A stretch of 64,000 bases of DNA from Populus alba (taxonomy: Eukaryota; Streptophyta; Magnoliopsida; Malpighiales; Salicaceae), in the NCBI RefSeq assembly GCF_005239225.2, contig NC_133293.1, forward strand, positions 3,720,001 through 3,784,000, in the 5' to 3' direction. Made by a program: the position numbers and the translations under genes. Each line of letters begins with the position of its first letter. Positions within the stretch are counted from its first letter, which is position 1. A model generated the notes under the pieces. That model made no database searches, was not told the origin of the DNA, and worked only from the letters and a program-made list of their open reading frames with translations. This document shows positions 9,444-20,682 of this stretch, in pieces.

Positions 9444-11315
9444 TCAATTTTCACAATCAATGAAGCATGGATGTCTCATTTCTAATTCCAGGAAATGTAA
9501 TGTTGTGTACAACTCTTCCATACATGGTTGTGACTGTCCTGCTACAAATGCTGTCACCTTGTTTCCCACTTCAATCCAGCTACAACCAGGAATTTTCTTC
9601 AACCCTTCATCTACCATTTCCTTTCTAACCATCTCTGCTTCCTTCCATCGCCCGCTAGCGCAATACAAATTCGACCGCAACACATAATAGCTTGTCTCTT
9701 TATGAGGTTCTAAATCCTTTAACGTTTTCCCCACATTAGTCCCAGTTTCAACTTCACCATGTGTAGAACATGCTCCCAGCAGAGGTTCACAAGAGCTGGT
9801 CTTAACATCACCTGTTTTTGAATGCTTGATAGCCAACTCTTTTGCTTCTGCTAAGTAGCCACCTCGGCCAAGCATATCCACCATGCATGCCACATGATCC
9901 ATGTTGAAGGATAGCCCGTGAACTAACCTCATTGACTCGAAAAACTCGAGACCTTTATATATTAGCCCTGAGTGGCTACAAGTCAGAAACAAGCCAATGA
10001 AAGTCACTTTATCTGGTTTTATCCCAGATGCTACCATATCTTCATACAGCTGTAGAGCTTGAGTACCCTTTCCATGCAACCCAAACGCAAACAACATGGA
10101 ATTGAAGGAGACCAAATCCTTCTCGTAAATATCATTGAATGCTAGATTTGACCCTTCTAAATCTCCACACTTAGCATACATGTTAACTAAACCATTGCCA
10201 ATATAAACACGGGCATGAAAACCATGGCGAATTACACATCCATGGACCATTCTCCCATGCCCAAGTATTGCCAAACTTGAGCATGCATGAAGGACAGCTC
10301 CAAATGTAAAATCATCAGGAAGCGAGCAATTCCTCATCATTCCAACAAAAAAGTCAAGTGCTTCTTCTCCATACCCGTTTCTTGCATACCCTGTAATCAT
10401 AGATGTCCACGAAACAACATTCTTATCAGGCATGCGCTGAAATGAGAGAAATGCTTCACTGGTATCTCCTGCTTTCATAAGAACATCAATAATGGCATTC
10501 CAAGACACCTGTGTCAGAGTTCCCATGGATTCAAACACCTTCACGGCATCATTCAAGGAGCCAAGTTTAGCATAAAAGCTTAGAATTGAATTATTTGCCT
10601 CCATTGCTGAGCTCCAACCACTCTTAATAACAACAGCATGCATCATACATCCGTATACCAATTCTAATGACTCGGTGCAAGCACTTATGAGGGCACTATA
10701 AGTCCATTGGTCAGGCTCACAGAAACTCTCCCTCATCTCTTTGAACATTTCCAAACATAACTCAATTTCACCATACTGACCAAGACCAGAAATCATTATA
10801 TTCCAAGCAACATCAACCTTTTTAGGCATGGATTTAAAAACGGAAGCAGCTGCGTCAAACAGACCAGAATTCGTATACGCAAACAAAAGTGAACCCCAGG
10901 AAACTTCATTGGAATCGATCATTTCTTGAAACACTTTATTGGCACTAAACGGACACAAACACTTCCCATACATGTCAATAAGCGAGTTCTTAACCGGAAT
11001 CGAAGATTGACATCCCAAAACAATAACTAAAGCGTGAATTTTGGTTCCATTTCGAAGCGAACTTGAAGCCCCACATGCATTTAAAGTTGTAGTCAATGTG
11101 AAGTGATCAGGCTTGGTGTTGCTGGTTCTCATTTGGTGGAAGAGAGACAAGGCTTCTTGGTGAAGACCCAGATGAGAATAACCAGTAAGCATTGAATTCC
11201 AAGCAACTGCATCTCTCTTTGTCATTTCATCGAACAGTTTGCGGGCATGCGTAATGTAACCTGATCTTGCAAGGGAAGTGATCTTGGAGGTGATTTGGAA
11301 TAGAATAGAATGCAT
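9444..11315 (-). CDS. Pentatricopeptide-repeat protein, E/E+ subclass (At2g36980-like)
   Basis: This is a single-exon gene of 623 codons. PPR proteins bind organellar RNA in a sequence-specific way and act in RNA editing, cleavage, splicing or stability in mitochondria or plastids. The protein is built of PLS-type repeats almost from end to end, e.g. ARKLFDEMTKRDAVAWNSML (25-44), then VSWGSLLFAY, VAWNIMISGL, VSWNAIID, VSWTSMITGY, VYIGNGLVNMYAKCG and KPDKVTFIGLFLTCSHSGL. After the repeats come E and E+ motifs with GCSWIEVGNKVTAFVAGQ. It stops soon after, with no DYW deaminase domain, so it belongs to the E/E+ class whose members need a separate DYW protein for editing. The family assignment to mitochondrial At2g36980-type proteins is from recognition, not a search. 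An out-of-frame ATG lies 5 nt upstream (11318-11320). The short N-terminus before the first repeat makes targeting uncertain. Confidence 0.92.
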   Translation of the reverse strand: MHSILFQITSKITSLARSGYITHARKLFDEMTKRDAVAWNSMLTGYSHLGLHQEALSLFHQMRTSNTKPDHFTLTTTLNACGASSSLRNGTKIHALVIVLGCQSSIPVKNSLIDMYGKCLCPFSANKVFQEMIDSNEVSWGSLLFAYTNSGLFDAAASVFKSMPKKVDVAWNIMISGLGQYGEIELCLEMFKEMRESFCEPDQWTYSALISACTESLELVYGCMMHAVVIKSGWSSAMEANNSILSFYAKLGSLNDAVKVFESMGTLTQVSWNAIIDVLMKAGDTSEAFLSFQRMPDKNVVSWTSMITGYARNGYGEEALDFFVGMMRNCSLPDDFTFGAVLHACSSLAILGHGRMVHGCVIRHGFHARVYIGNGLVNMYAKCGDLEGSNLAFNDIYEKDLVSFNSMLFAFGLHGKGTQALQLYEDMVASGIKPDKVTFIGLFLTCSHSGLIYKGLEFFESMRLVHGLSFNMDHVACMVDMLGRGGYLAEAKELAIKHSKTGDVKTSSCEPLLGACSTHGEVETGTNVGKTLKDLEPHKETSYYVLRSNLYCASGRWKEAEMVRKEMVDEGLKKIPGCSWIEVGNKVTAFVAGQSQPCMEELYTTLHFLELEMRHPCFIDCEN

Positions 11316-11464
11316 AACATTTCTTCTTCTGAGGTTGCAACGAAAAAGAGTTCAATAAATGGATGTTAGTCAAGGATTTGATGTTTCTCAGGCTTCGCTG
11401 TATTTTTTTTTCCCTGCTGTCCGAGAACGAAACAGAAGATATCCAGTGGCCATTTATTTGTTTT

Positions 11465-11640
11465 TGTGTATAAAATTTTTTTTTAAAAAAATTAATTTTG
11501 TTTTATTTAAATTAATATATTTTTAATATTTTTCGATGATTTTAATATATTGATATTAAAAATAATATTTTAAAAATAAAAAAATTATTTTAATATATTG
11601 TTAAATAAAAAATCTTTAAAAATAACTATAACACGTTCAA
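11465..11640. repeat. AT-rich MITE family, copy 3 (inverted)
   Basis: Read on the minus strand this carries the same order of blocks as the copies at 8790 and 9140: 'gttatagttattttta', 'aaataattttt', 'attttt(a)atatc', 'catcgaaaa' and 'ttaatttaaat'. It lies 150 bp upstream of the PPR start codon and so may overlap that gene's promoter. Confidence 0.5.
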
Positions 11641-12172
11641 TTTAATCCCTAACTATATATTAATTTTTAATTGCATGCCAAACTTATAGATCTTCACAAT
11701 TAGGTTCCAAACATTTCGGATCTTTTTTCAATTTATTTTTTATTATTATTTTTGATAAGTTTCAGTTTAAAATTAATGTTTTTTTTAAGAAAACTTGACA
11801 GGAAATTAATTAATGAACATTGATTAAAAGACATGATAATCAGGTCCTGATTAGTAATTGTTTGAAAGATTTGGGATCAAATTGATAGCATTTATAGGTT
11901 TGGGCCTAATTGAGATTGGTTTACCCCTTCCTTCCTTTTTTTTTTTTTTTTCCCAGCTATCACATTATCAATTATGAATATCTCTAGTGTGATTATTTTT
12001 CCTTTATAAACTGAGTTGTTTAATAAAAAAAATTTAAAAAATATCATTAAACTTATAATAATAATAATATGAAGATTATGTTTTCAAAGTTTCTCCAAGA
12101 AATTGAGAATGATTCAATCTTTTTAACAAAAATTAAAGAAAATCAATCATGAAACAAAATAAAGCAAAATTG

Positions 12173-12214
<42 letters not shown>
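12173..12214. repeat. (AT)n(GT)n compound microsatellite
   Basis: A run of AT dinucleotides passes directly into a run of GT dinucleotides. It is a likely polymorphic simple repeat. Confidence 0.9.
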
Positions 12215-12437
12215 TTATTCATTCATTCCATGCTTTGCATCTTAATATTATTTTAAAAAAAAATATTAATAGTATAAAAAATAGGAAACTCAAGAATTGT
12301 GAGACTAACATCTATATCAAACCCAAATCTATTATATTTGAAGATCATAAAAGACCCAATAAACTTGGATATGATAATTAGACCACCAAACTCAAGTAAA
12401 CTTGGATCAGGAAAGGTTGTCAAACTCAAATTTACTT

Positions 12438-12632
12438 GAATAATAATAATAATAATAATATAGTAATGGTTAATTTTAATTATGATATCAATAATAATAA
12501 TAATTTTAATTGTGATTATGATACTAATAATAATCTGACTAATAATAATAATAATAACCACACTAATAATACTAAAAATAATAACAACAATAATAATCAT
12601 ACTAATAATAATAATAATAATATTAATAATAG
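12438..12632. repeat. Imperfect AAT/AAC trinucleotide array
   Basis: About 195 bp of interrupted AAT, AAC and ATT triplets. Open frames across it, rich in Asn or Ile, are artefacts of the triplet periodicity. Confidence 0.85.
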
Positions 12633-13454
12633 CAAATATATTTGACCCAAGTAGCTTGGATCTTACAGTATACTAAACCCAAATGACTTAGATCTGACAA
12701 TCATATTTGATTTAACAAATAAAAAAACAATTATGCATTTTAGTTGTCGAAAGAAAAAAAAAAAAAAAACATTAACAGCTACAAATACATCTCAAGAAAA
12801 AATAAAATAAAAAATTAAAAGTAAAACTACTATAATTCACAACAAAAAATTTATTAATCTACAGTAATTTCATCACACCATATCACTTAATTAGCATGTT
12901 GAGAAAAGATGCAAATTGAACAGATTCAAAGATCGATCACAGACATTGACTGAACAAGTTACCAAATTAAAAAACATGAGAATAAAAACGAATATTTGAC
13001 AAACATTAAGATAAATTTAGGATTTTGCCATAAAAGATAAGAAGAAATTACTAAAGACCACCAGTGTTTTACACCCTTTTCACGTGAACATGAGATCCAC
13101 TATAAATTATATTCACCAATCCCTCCTTCCTATTAGAAAGCAAGAAAAAACTTGGTGCACTGAATAATTTTTTGGCAAGAAGAATCCCTACATGCAGCTG
13201 TGAACACGGGTTTGGAAGGGATCAAAAGAATGGTCAGACACAGCAATTGACCAAATGAACTTTCATCACTTCGCAATACATAAGGTTTCCACCAGAGATC
13301 ACATAAATCCTAATCTATTTCATCAGTGAAAAATGAGTTACAGGTTGTGGGAATTAACAGTGATAAATCAACCAGAGATCATTTAATACTTTAAATTGAT
13401 CCACAATGGAAAAAGAAACCAGCTGCAATATAATATTGGCGTTGCACCACCACT

Positions 13455-16400
13455 CTAGTACTTTGACATGATCTTCTGAAAGAGTTCTTTGGGTGCTGCA
13501 AAGAGAAAATGACAGATATATAGATCTGAATGAACCAAGAGAGTAATAGGGAGCCATAATTATACAAGCTATAACTACTAAGCTTACCAGGTAATTCAGT
13601 AAACCTCTCAAACTGTTCGTATGCTTGCCCAATGAACATCTCTAACCCTGTGACAATCTTGGCTCCAGATTCTTCTGCTTCTCTCAAGAGTCTGGTTATT
13701 TTGGGGGTGTAAACAGCATCAAAAACCAGGGAGTAAGATCTCAAAGCGTTCTGCAAACACATCAAGCCTCTCAATACCATTTACCTCTGAAGGTGCTAAC
13801 AGAGTAACCATATGTAATAAAAGAGTCTTTTATTTAAACAGGAAGTCACTAAAAACCTTCTATAAACTTCTAAGATGCCAAATACCATTGCAAAGTGTCT
13901 AGCACGCAATCCCCCTTTTGGTCCATGTTTCCCTTAGCTCAGTGCTCTGTACTATTTCATAAGCTATCATCATGCTCTCACATCTAAGACACTTCTAGAC
14001 CATCGTGGCTCAAACTCACAACATATTTTTCTGTCATTGGTTCATACAGGCCATAGCACATGAGGAAACAACTATATGTAGCTTTCTTTGATCTCAATCA
14101 CCATACCCTCACAACTCACATGCCAAATTTAATGTTCCCTTCAAATAATGAACAATGATTTATCGATGTAGGAATAGTTGGGATGTACAGAACAATTGCA
14201 GTTCAAGCAAAAGTTTAACCAATAGGATGGGCACATATCCATACCTATTTTCTTAAGACTTCATAAATCTATACAGAAATGAAAGTGCTGGCAAAAAAAT
14301 TATATGGATGATCCAAAAGAAAACAAAAGTACATTTTTCATTTAAGGAGATGCATGATAATTGACAAAGAAAAAAACAGCCTGATGGTAGGAAACCTTGG
14401 AAACAGGTGTTTCATCGACTTTTGGTTGCATTCCAATAGATGTTGTGTTTGCAAGAATCATGCCATCCTCTGGATGGAAATTCTCCAGATCAGCAAGAGT
14501 TATAGCATCTCCTCCAATTATGTCAGCAAGTACTTTTGCGCGCTCTAAAAGGAAAACATATAAAATTAAAAAACTAAATCAAAATAACAGGAAAAACACG
14601 GTTTGGGTTGGTAACACAGTATCCCAAGCAGAGCAAGGAGACAAATAATCCAACCACCAAAAATGTACTGTGGAATTAAATCCTGTATAAAATTCACATG
14701 CACGTGTATCGGAGGAGGGGGGGCATATAATATGATTTTCTTTTATCAGCATGAGCATATAATATGATGGATTAAGAAAAACAAAGTCACCCTTCACCAA
14801 TCAGTGCCTTGAGTTTTCACAAATTTCAAGGACAAGGGAGTTTAAAAGAAACCAGTGAAGAGCTTTGGTTGCAGAAAAGAAACAGTGAAGAGAAGTTGAA
14901 AGAAGAGAAAGAAAAACAGTTTCCCCATTGCAAGACAGGCTGAGAACAGGGAGTATCAAACATAAATTTAAAAAGGCAACAGCCAAGATGTTTTCTAGAC
15001 TATTGAATAAATTTCTTCAAAAACCCATGATATTTCCTCTACCAAGTATTGCTGAAACACAGATATCATGAATTAGGAAATGGCATGAGCAGGTAAAAAA
15101 TTTTTTTTTTTTTTTTGAATTCGAGGAAACCCCACCCTTTGGAAAGCGCACTTTGTGGGCCCAGATAAGCAAGTAAAACCCCGGCTGTCCCAGGCTCTTA
15201 CAAGAAGTGCACGCCCTGACTCGAACTCAAGACCTGCTGTGCAGATCTCAAGCTCTTTGCCACCACGCTACACCCCTTGGGGACAGGTAAAAAATATTGC
15301 ACAAAGTGAATGTACAGGAACCTCACCATAAGTACGATTGGCAATGACAACTCTTGCCCCCTTTTCTTTTGCACCATAAGCAAGTGCCTTGCCGGCACCA
15401 CCAGCACCAATGACCACAAACAACTTCCCAGCTAAGGGTGAACCAACTGTATTGCTAACATTTTGTGATGCTGCAAGAAAATGAATGGAACCAAAACAGC
15501 TTAGTGTCTTAAAGTAAGATTCTATCAAGAGAAAAAATGTGTGTTCTCTTAAGAACTAAATACCTCGCAGTCCTTCCTCAATAGCAGAAATGGCACCAAC
15601 ATAATCTGTATTGTAGCCAAATAGCTTCCCATCATTTTGTCTTCTTATAATGCAATTAACAGCTCCTATTGACTGTGAGAGAAGATCAAGAGTAGATAAA
15701 TCATTCATGTACGAAAGAAAATGTTTCAATACCCCAAGGTGGTCATAAACTTTAAAGTTAATCAAAGAGAGATAACACATTACCTTTGCAACTGGATGAA
15801 CCTCATCACAGCACTTCAAAGCATCTTCTTTGTGAGGAATAGTGCAACTGAGTTTTAAACATCACACCATCAACACAACTACCACACATTGCACTTGCAT
15901 AAACAGCACAAGTTCCTTTTCACTTTGGCCAAGGACTCATTAGAAGACTACTTACCAAAGGTAACGAGATCACACAAAATGGTTTTTGATAAAACTAAAG
16001 CAGGCAGGATATTATTAATATGAAAGCATTGTATTTAACAGCCAGTGATGCATATAGAAATATAACCTGAATCCTGCGAAATCTGTGGATGAGTAAGTCT
16101 GGAGAAAACGTGCAATGTCATCCACTAATAAATGCACATAGACCCCATTGATACCAACTGACTTGAATGCTTCATTGAATAGAACAGGTGATTTGCTGTG
16201 GCCAACAGGCTTCCCAATAATTCCAAATACTTTAGTATCAGGTCCAATTTGTCTGAAGTTGTATAGATCTAACAAATCTTTGATCGTTGGTTGACCAGGG
16301 GCTGAAACAACCCCTGACTCAAGGGTGCCAAAGGTGAGATAACCACCGAATTTAGCGCAAAGTATCCGTGAAATCAATCCCCTCTCACCCATGACAAGTC

Positions 16401-17494
16401 CAATTATTGGAACCTAGCAATTATAATTCATGTTACTAAAGTAAATTTAGTTAAAGTTCCAGAAAATCATAAAATTTTAGAGTTACTATTCACAACTAAT
16501 AATAAATTTAGTTAAACCACCAATCTTTTAAGTAAGTTTTTGATTCATCCTCTAAGCAAAAACATATTGTTAACAAAATAATACAGCCTCCACCTTGCTC
16601 TCTAATCCATAACAAAAGCATACTACGTACGCTTCTTACTTGAGAATGAACAGTTATTTGAAAAATGCGCGCAACATCAGAAATATCCAAAGCAGTCGTG
16701 GCAATCTTAACAATATCAGCACCGGCAGCCTGTATTCTTGCCACAAGATTACCAAGTTCCTCAACAGATGGAGTATTCTCATAGTTGTGAGAAGAAACAA
16801 TGAGCTTGCATTTCCCAGGCTTGTTTCCTCTTAGCAACTCATTGAATTCATGAGCAACCTTCACCAACACAAATCAAACCGCTAATTAATTTTTTTTTTT
16901 TTAAAGAAAAAATCTAGCTTCTAGTTTCAAAAAAACAAGAAGCAACCTTGAGCTCAACATCAATATAATCAGCTCCGAGCTCCATGGCTAATCGAAGCGC
17001 ATCCAATCGCGGTTTTTCATCACCGTTATACTGACCACCTTCCCACATTGGCCTACACCAATAATTAAAAAAATAAAAAGAAAAATCGAAAAAAGAAAAG
17101 GAAACGAAAAGGCGGGGAGGTAGGTAAGGCACCTGTAAGTGAAAAGAGTGGGTAAAGGAGAGTGAAGAATTAGGGTTTTGATGTCGGAATTATGATTGAA
17201 ATCCTTTAAACTATCCAAACGAATTTCAACCAAATCAGCACCCACAGATTTAGCTTCAGCCATGAGAATCGCCATCTTATCAACAGAATCAGCCATGATC
17301 GGCGTACATATTAATGTTGGATTCCTCCTTACTCCCCCGCTCCCCATTCCCACCACGGCAGCAGCAGAAGGTGATGAAGCCAACTGTTAATAGTTCCAAT
17401 TCAAACACTACTTAAATCAAGCAAACAAAAGAGCAGCTATAATAAAAGGAAAATAAATAATGTTAGTTACCAGGACGTTGCTTGCAGAATCCAT
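13455..17494 (-). CDS. DQD/SDH: Bifunctional 3-dehydroquinate dehydratase / shikimate dehydrogenase
   Basis: This enzyme catalyses the third and fourth steps of the shikimate pathway: 3-dehydroquinate to 3-dehydroshikimate, then NADPH-dependent reduction to shikimate. Eleven exons give 538 aa in one consistent frame: 17494-17471, 17383-17133, 17052-16947, 16858-16640, 16413-16067, 15847-15784, 15672-15564, 15470-15327, 14544-14396, 13750-13588, 13495-13455, all with GT-AG borders. The N-terminal type I dehydratase domain (about 20-240) has the active-site His151 (VSSHN) and Schiff-base Lys178 (DIVKIA). The dehydrogenase domain has HSKSP (Ser273, Ser275), SCTIPHK (Thr318, Lys322), GYNTD (Asp360), the GAGGAG Rossmann loop (395-400) and the NADP-type NRT (418-420). 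Ser275 and Thr318 are the residues I recall as changed to Gly in poplar quinate dehydrogenases, so this copy looks shikimate-specific. The start MDSASNVL gives no obvious plastid transit peptide. It ends KELFQKIMSKY. A SINE sits in the intron between exons 8 and 9. Confidence 0.95.
15101..15283 (-). mobile_element. tRNA-derived SINE in a DQD/SDH intron
   Basis: Read on the minus strand, the element starts TCCCCAAGGGGTGTAGCGTG. It contains an A-box-like GTGTAGCGTGGTGGC and a B-box-like GGTCTTGAGTTCGAGTC, then a tRNA-unrelated body, and ends in a poly(A) tail (T run at 15101-15116 on the plus strand). It is flanked by a direct repeat CAGGTAAAAAAT (15090-15101 and 15284-15295), the expected target-site duplication of LINE-mediated insertion. 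The element lies wholly inside the intron between exons 8 and 9, in the same orientation as the gene. The pol III boxes are an internal promoter, not evidence of a functional tRNA gene. Confidence 0.85.
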
Positions 17495-18477
17495 CTTTTC
17501 TTTCTTTCTTTTTGCTCTGAAAGTGTCTGTGCTGTTGTAGAAATGTTGACCGAGAGCTGGCGGGGGAGGGATAGAAAAGAAAAGAGAGAGAGGAAAAGGA
17601 TAATTTGGTGTTTGGTGGAGTGCTGCTATTGTTGTTGTTTGGTACAATAAGATGGGGGACTAAATTATAAATTAGTAACTTTAGTTTTTCAAAGGATTCA
17701 TCAATCCCTGTATTCTAAAATCTATTTGGAACTTTTTTTTTTTCTTCTTCTTTTTATCATTATTGTCAAAAGTAATCTCAAGACCGACACGAAAAAAAAC
17801 TTGCTATTCGGGTTAATAACATCCTTTTGTTTTTTATAAAACAAATCTTTTTTGTAATGTTAACCTGATTAAATTTTAACAAGTCAATTATATTTTATAA
17901 TTTTATTCAATTTAAAAACTAGTTCAGGTCAGGTTTTGGGGTTACTAATTTTCCCCAACTTGTCAAGTAAGGTCGGGTTTTAAGAATTTTTTAATTTATT
18001 TTATATTTTTTAATTTATTTTGTTTTATTTTAATAAAGGATGGAAAAAAAAAAAGATACATTGAAAGATTGATGGGAGAAGAATACATTTTTTGAAATAA
18101 ATTAGTATTAAATTAAGCATGGTAAACACTGATTAAGGATTAATTAATTAGTTTTTAAAATTAAAAAAGGACTATTTAAATTTTTTTGTAAAATTTAAAG
18201 GACTAATTTATAATTTAATTCAATAAGATGATGTGCTCGGTGTGTTTGGTGTGTTTGGGGTTTGGTGTAGTATGTGGTAGCGTTCAAATTCAGGAGTTTG
18301 GTAGAGGCACTTTTCAAGCCTCTCTCTTCTTCCCTTTTGTTCTTTTACGAAAGAAACAAGTCTATGTTTGGTCGGGAAGTGGTTCTTCCAAACGGAGTCG
18401 TTTCGAGATCTTTCTCTTTTCTTGGCAACGGCAGGTTGGTGGCTTGTGAGTTGGGATAGGCATTATTAATTAATAAA
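17495..18477. other. DQD/SDH upstream region and AT-rich spacer
   Basis: The 5' leader of the DQD/SDH gene is purine-rich on the minus strand (GAAAGAAAGAAAAG just above the start codon). It should lie in about 17495-17650, but no TATA box stands out. Beyond that is AT-rich sequence with a T- and CT-rich tract near 17729-17760. Frames at 18228-18459 (+) have no recognised homology. No gene is supported. Confidence 0.4.
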
Positions 18478-19265
18478 GTTTTTATTTACCGGAAAGTACT
18501 TGGTAAATTCTTAAAAAATAAATTATTTTTTATATTTGATAATGTTATGAAAAATAAGTTTTAAAAAATTAAAGTATTTGATTATGTTATAAAAAAATAA
18601 TCTGAACAATAATTTATTAATGTTTTTAATTTATTTTCTTAAATTTATTGAAAGAATGAAGATTCTACTTAATAGATTAAAAAAGGTGAAGGATGATGGA
18701 ATTTAAAAAAAAATCTAATTTTATAAATTATTTTAAATAAAATAAATAGCAATAAAAAAAATAAAGACTAAATTTGATAGATAAAAAAGTTGAAAGATGA
18801 TGAAATTGAAAAAAAAAAATCAATTTCATAAATTGTTTTAAATAAAAAAAATAGTAATCAAAAGAATAAGGACAAAATCTGATAGATAATAAAAAATTCA
18901 ACTAAAAAAATAATAAGAAAACAAAAATAAATATCAATTAAAAGAATGAGGTCCAAGGTTGATATAAAAAAAATCAAATTTTAAAAGATGAAATTGAAAA
19001 TAAAATTAAAAAAAAAGATTCAAAATAAAATATATAGTAATCAAAATATTGATAACCAAATTTGATATAATCAACAAATAACAAGATATTTTTAATTTTT
19101 CTTTACAATTTCTATAAAGTGTATTACATCTAAAATAAAAGAAAAATACTTTTATGAAAATCAAGCTAAATTGTTTTTGACTAAAATGAGTTTTTTATTG
19201 ACTAATTTTTCTAATGATAAATAAGTATGGAAAAGTTTGTTCCATGAAACAAATAGGACCTTAAT
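18478..19265 (-). repeat. GTTTGTTT...GGAAA repeat family, copy C (inverted)
   Basis: On the minus strand it begins 'aaggtcctatttgtttcatgg' (right end, about 19240-19262). It continues through 'tttatcattagaaaaattagtca' and 'gattttcataaaagtatt', and ends with 'aagtactttccggtaaataaa' at the left. This is the same order as copy B (7700-8495). No coding capacity; no clear target-site duplication. Confidence 0.6.
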
Positions 19266-19779
19266 CGAGAAAACTTTTTAAAATATCATTGATAATAGTT
19301 AAGCTCGATCAATTTTGATCAATTGATCTACAAAACTCTTGATGTAAAAAATTGATTCAAAATAGAATTTAAGTTAGATTGGAAGAAATATTGATACGGG
19401 AAAGTTTTTAGTGACTTGGCCAAACCTAACTGATACAACATCAATGAGTTTTTTTTCTTTAATAAAAATAATTGATCTGATTAATTTGATAATTTATAAA
19501 TTAATTCTAAATTATCATTCTAAATTCTAATTTAGAACAATAAATTATAAGAAATTCTAAATTTCATTTTTAATAAATTCTAAATAAATATAATTTTGAA
19601 TTCAAATAAATGAATAAAAAATTTAATGTATAATTTTGAATTCTATTCAAATAAAATGAATAAAAAAATATATGTACTATATAAATTAAATGTATTACAT
19701 AAATCTAAATGTTGTAAGCCTTTCAAAAGGATATGGATTTTATAAAAAATTTATGGAAACCTTTTAAATATTTAAGTTA
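19266..19779. other. AT-rich DNA, possibly the tail of the copia relic
   Basis: Short direct repeats of 'aattctaaat' and 'gaattcaaataaatgaataaa' occur at about 19490-19650. No frame is recognisable. The sequence may belong to the decayed 3' part of the copia relic to its right. Confidence 0.3.
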
Positions 19780-20677
19780 ATGATTTAAAAGCATCTTTCC
19801 AAAAAAACTTAGGTAGGTTGGAATGCACTAGTAAAGCTAGTTCTATTTCAACTTCCAGGCATTGAGGTCGTTCAACAACGCCCATTTGTTCATGCATACA
19901 AAGATATGCTAAGTGATGTTGAATGTCACAAGTTTTATAATAATTGTATTCTCGTCTGTATTCACTATCTTAATCAGTTTGGATAACTTTATTTTTTTTT
20001 TTTTTGTCAAAATGGAGTTCAAAATATATTTGGAATTGTATAAAAATGGTTCGACCTCAAATTTATTTGTTTAAAGGGAAAAGCCAAATAGATTTTGTAT
20101 GATCATCCAAAAAAAAATATGATATATATATATATATATAACAAGAAATAGTTGAATTGGCACCAGCCATCATAATAAATTAGCTTTAAAAGTTAACTTT
20201 GATGATTAACAGAGGTTGAAAAAGGTAAATTATGGCTTTGTCTAACTCACTTTCAGGAAAAACTAAGTATCTATTATTAAAACAGGCATGAAGGTTATTG
20301 GATTTTTAAAATGTTGATAAGATGAAAATAGGCATGCCTTAAATGATGATGTCAATTGCAAAAAGAAATGTAGACGCCAAAGAAAGCATAAGATAGCTTG
20401 CTAAAGAGGCTTAGATAAGCAATAAAGTCCATATTTACTATGGATTTTATCCAGGATGTTCCTCAAGTATTCCTTAATTAGAGAAAAAAAAAGTGTTATG
20501 AAACTCAAAATAAACATAATTATCCTGAGTAAATTTTGGGTAGTTATAAAATTTTTGGTAATCTCAAGAACAAAAACAATTTGATCTAAAACAAAATACT
20601 TAGAACGTGAAGGCAAGAAAGTAATGCTAGTGTGAGTTATATACAAACTTGAACCATCATCTACTTGAATTTAATCA
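19780..20677 (-). pseudogene. Ty1/copia pol relic: pre-integrase and integrase part
   Basis: On the minus strand, the 81-codon frame at 20401-20646 reads as the segment between protease and integrase of a copia polyprotein (…SITFLPSRSKYFVLDQI, then EITKNFITTQNLL). Further on, about 20115-19800, the decayed integrase core is visible: DDHTKSIWLFPLKQINLRSN, then VIQTD and SEYRREYNYY-like residues, HEQMGVVER, and a LALLVHSNLPKFF-like end. Stops and frameshifts are frequent. This is the middle part of an old minus-strand copia element whose protease part is at 22273-22574 and gag part at 43074-43804, the pieces being separated by later insertions. Confidence 0.75.
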
Positions 20678-20682
20678 GTACC

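Larger units (their letters stand above)
11316..13454. other. Intergenic DNA between PPR and DQD/SDH genes
   Basis: This stretch holds the presumed promoter of the PPR gene (just above 11315, minus strand), MITE copy 3 (11465-11640) and two microsatellites (12173-12214 and 12438-12632). It then contains the 3' flank of the DQD/SDH gene. No further gene was recognised; the frames at 12253-12645 are translations of the AAT-rich repeat. Confidence 0.5.

Noticed and set aside
13354..13632. Overlapping frame at the 3' end of the DQD/SDH gene as a separate small gene
   Set aside because: It overlaps the last exons in another frame and has no independent support.
15198..15283. tRNA-like A and B boxes
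   Set aside because: No cloverleaf, followed by an unrelated body, poly(A) and a TSD. It is a SINE head.
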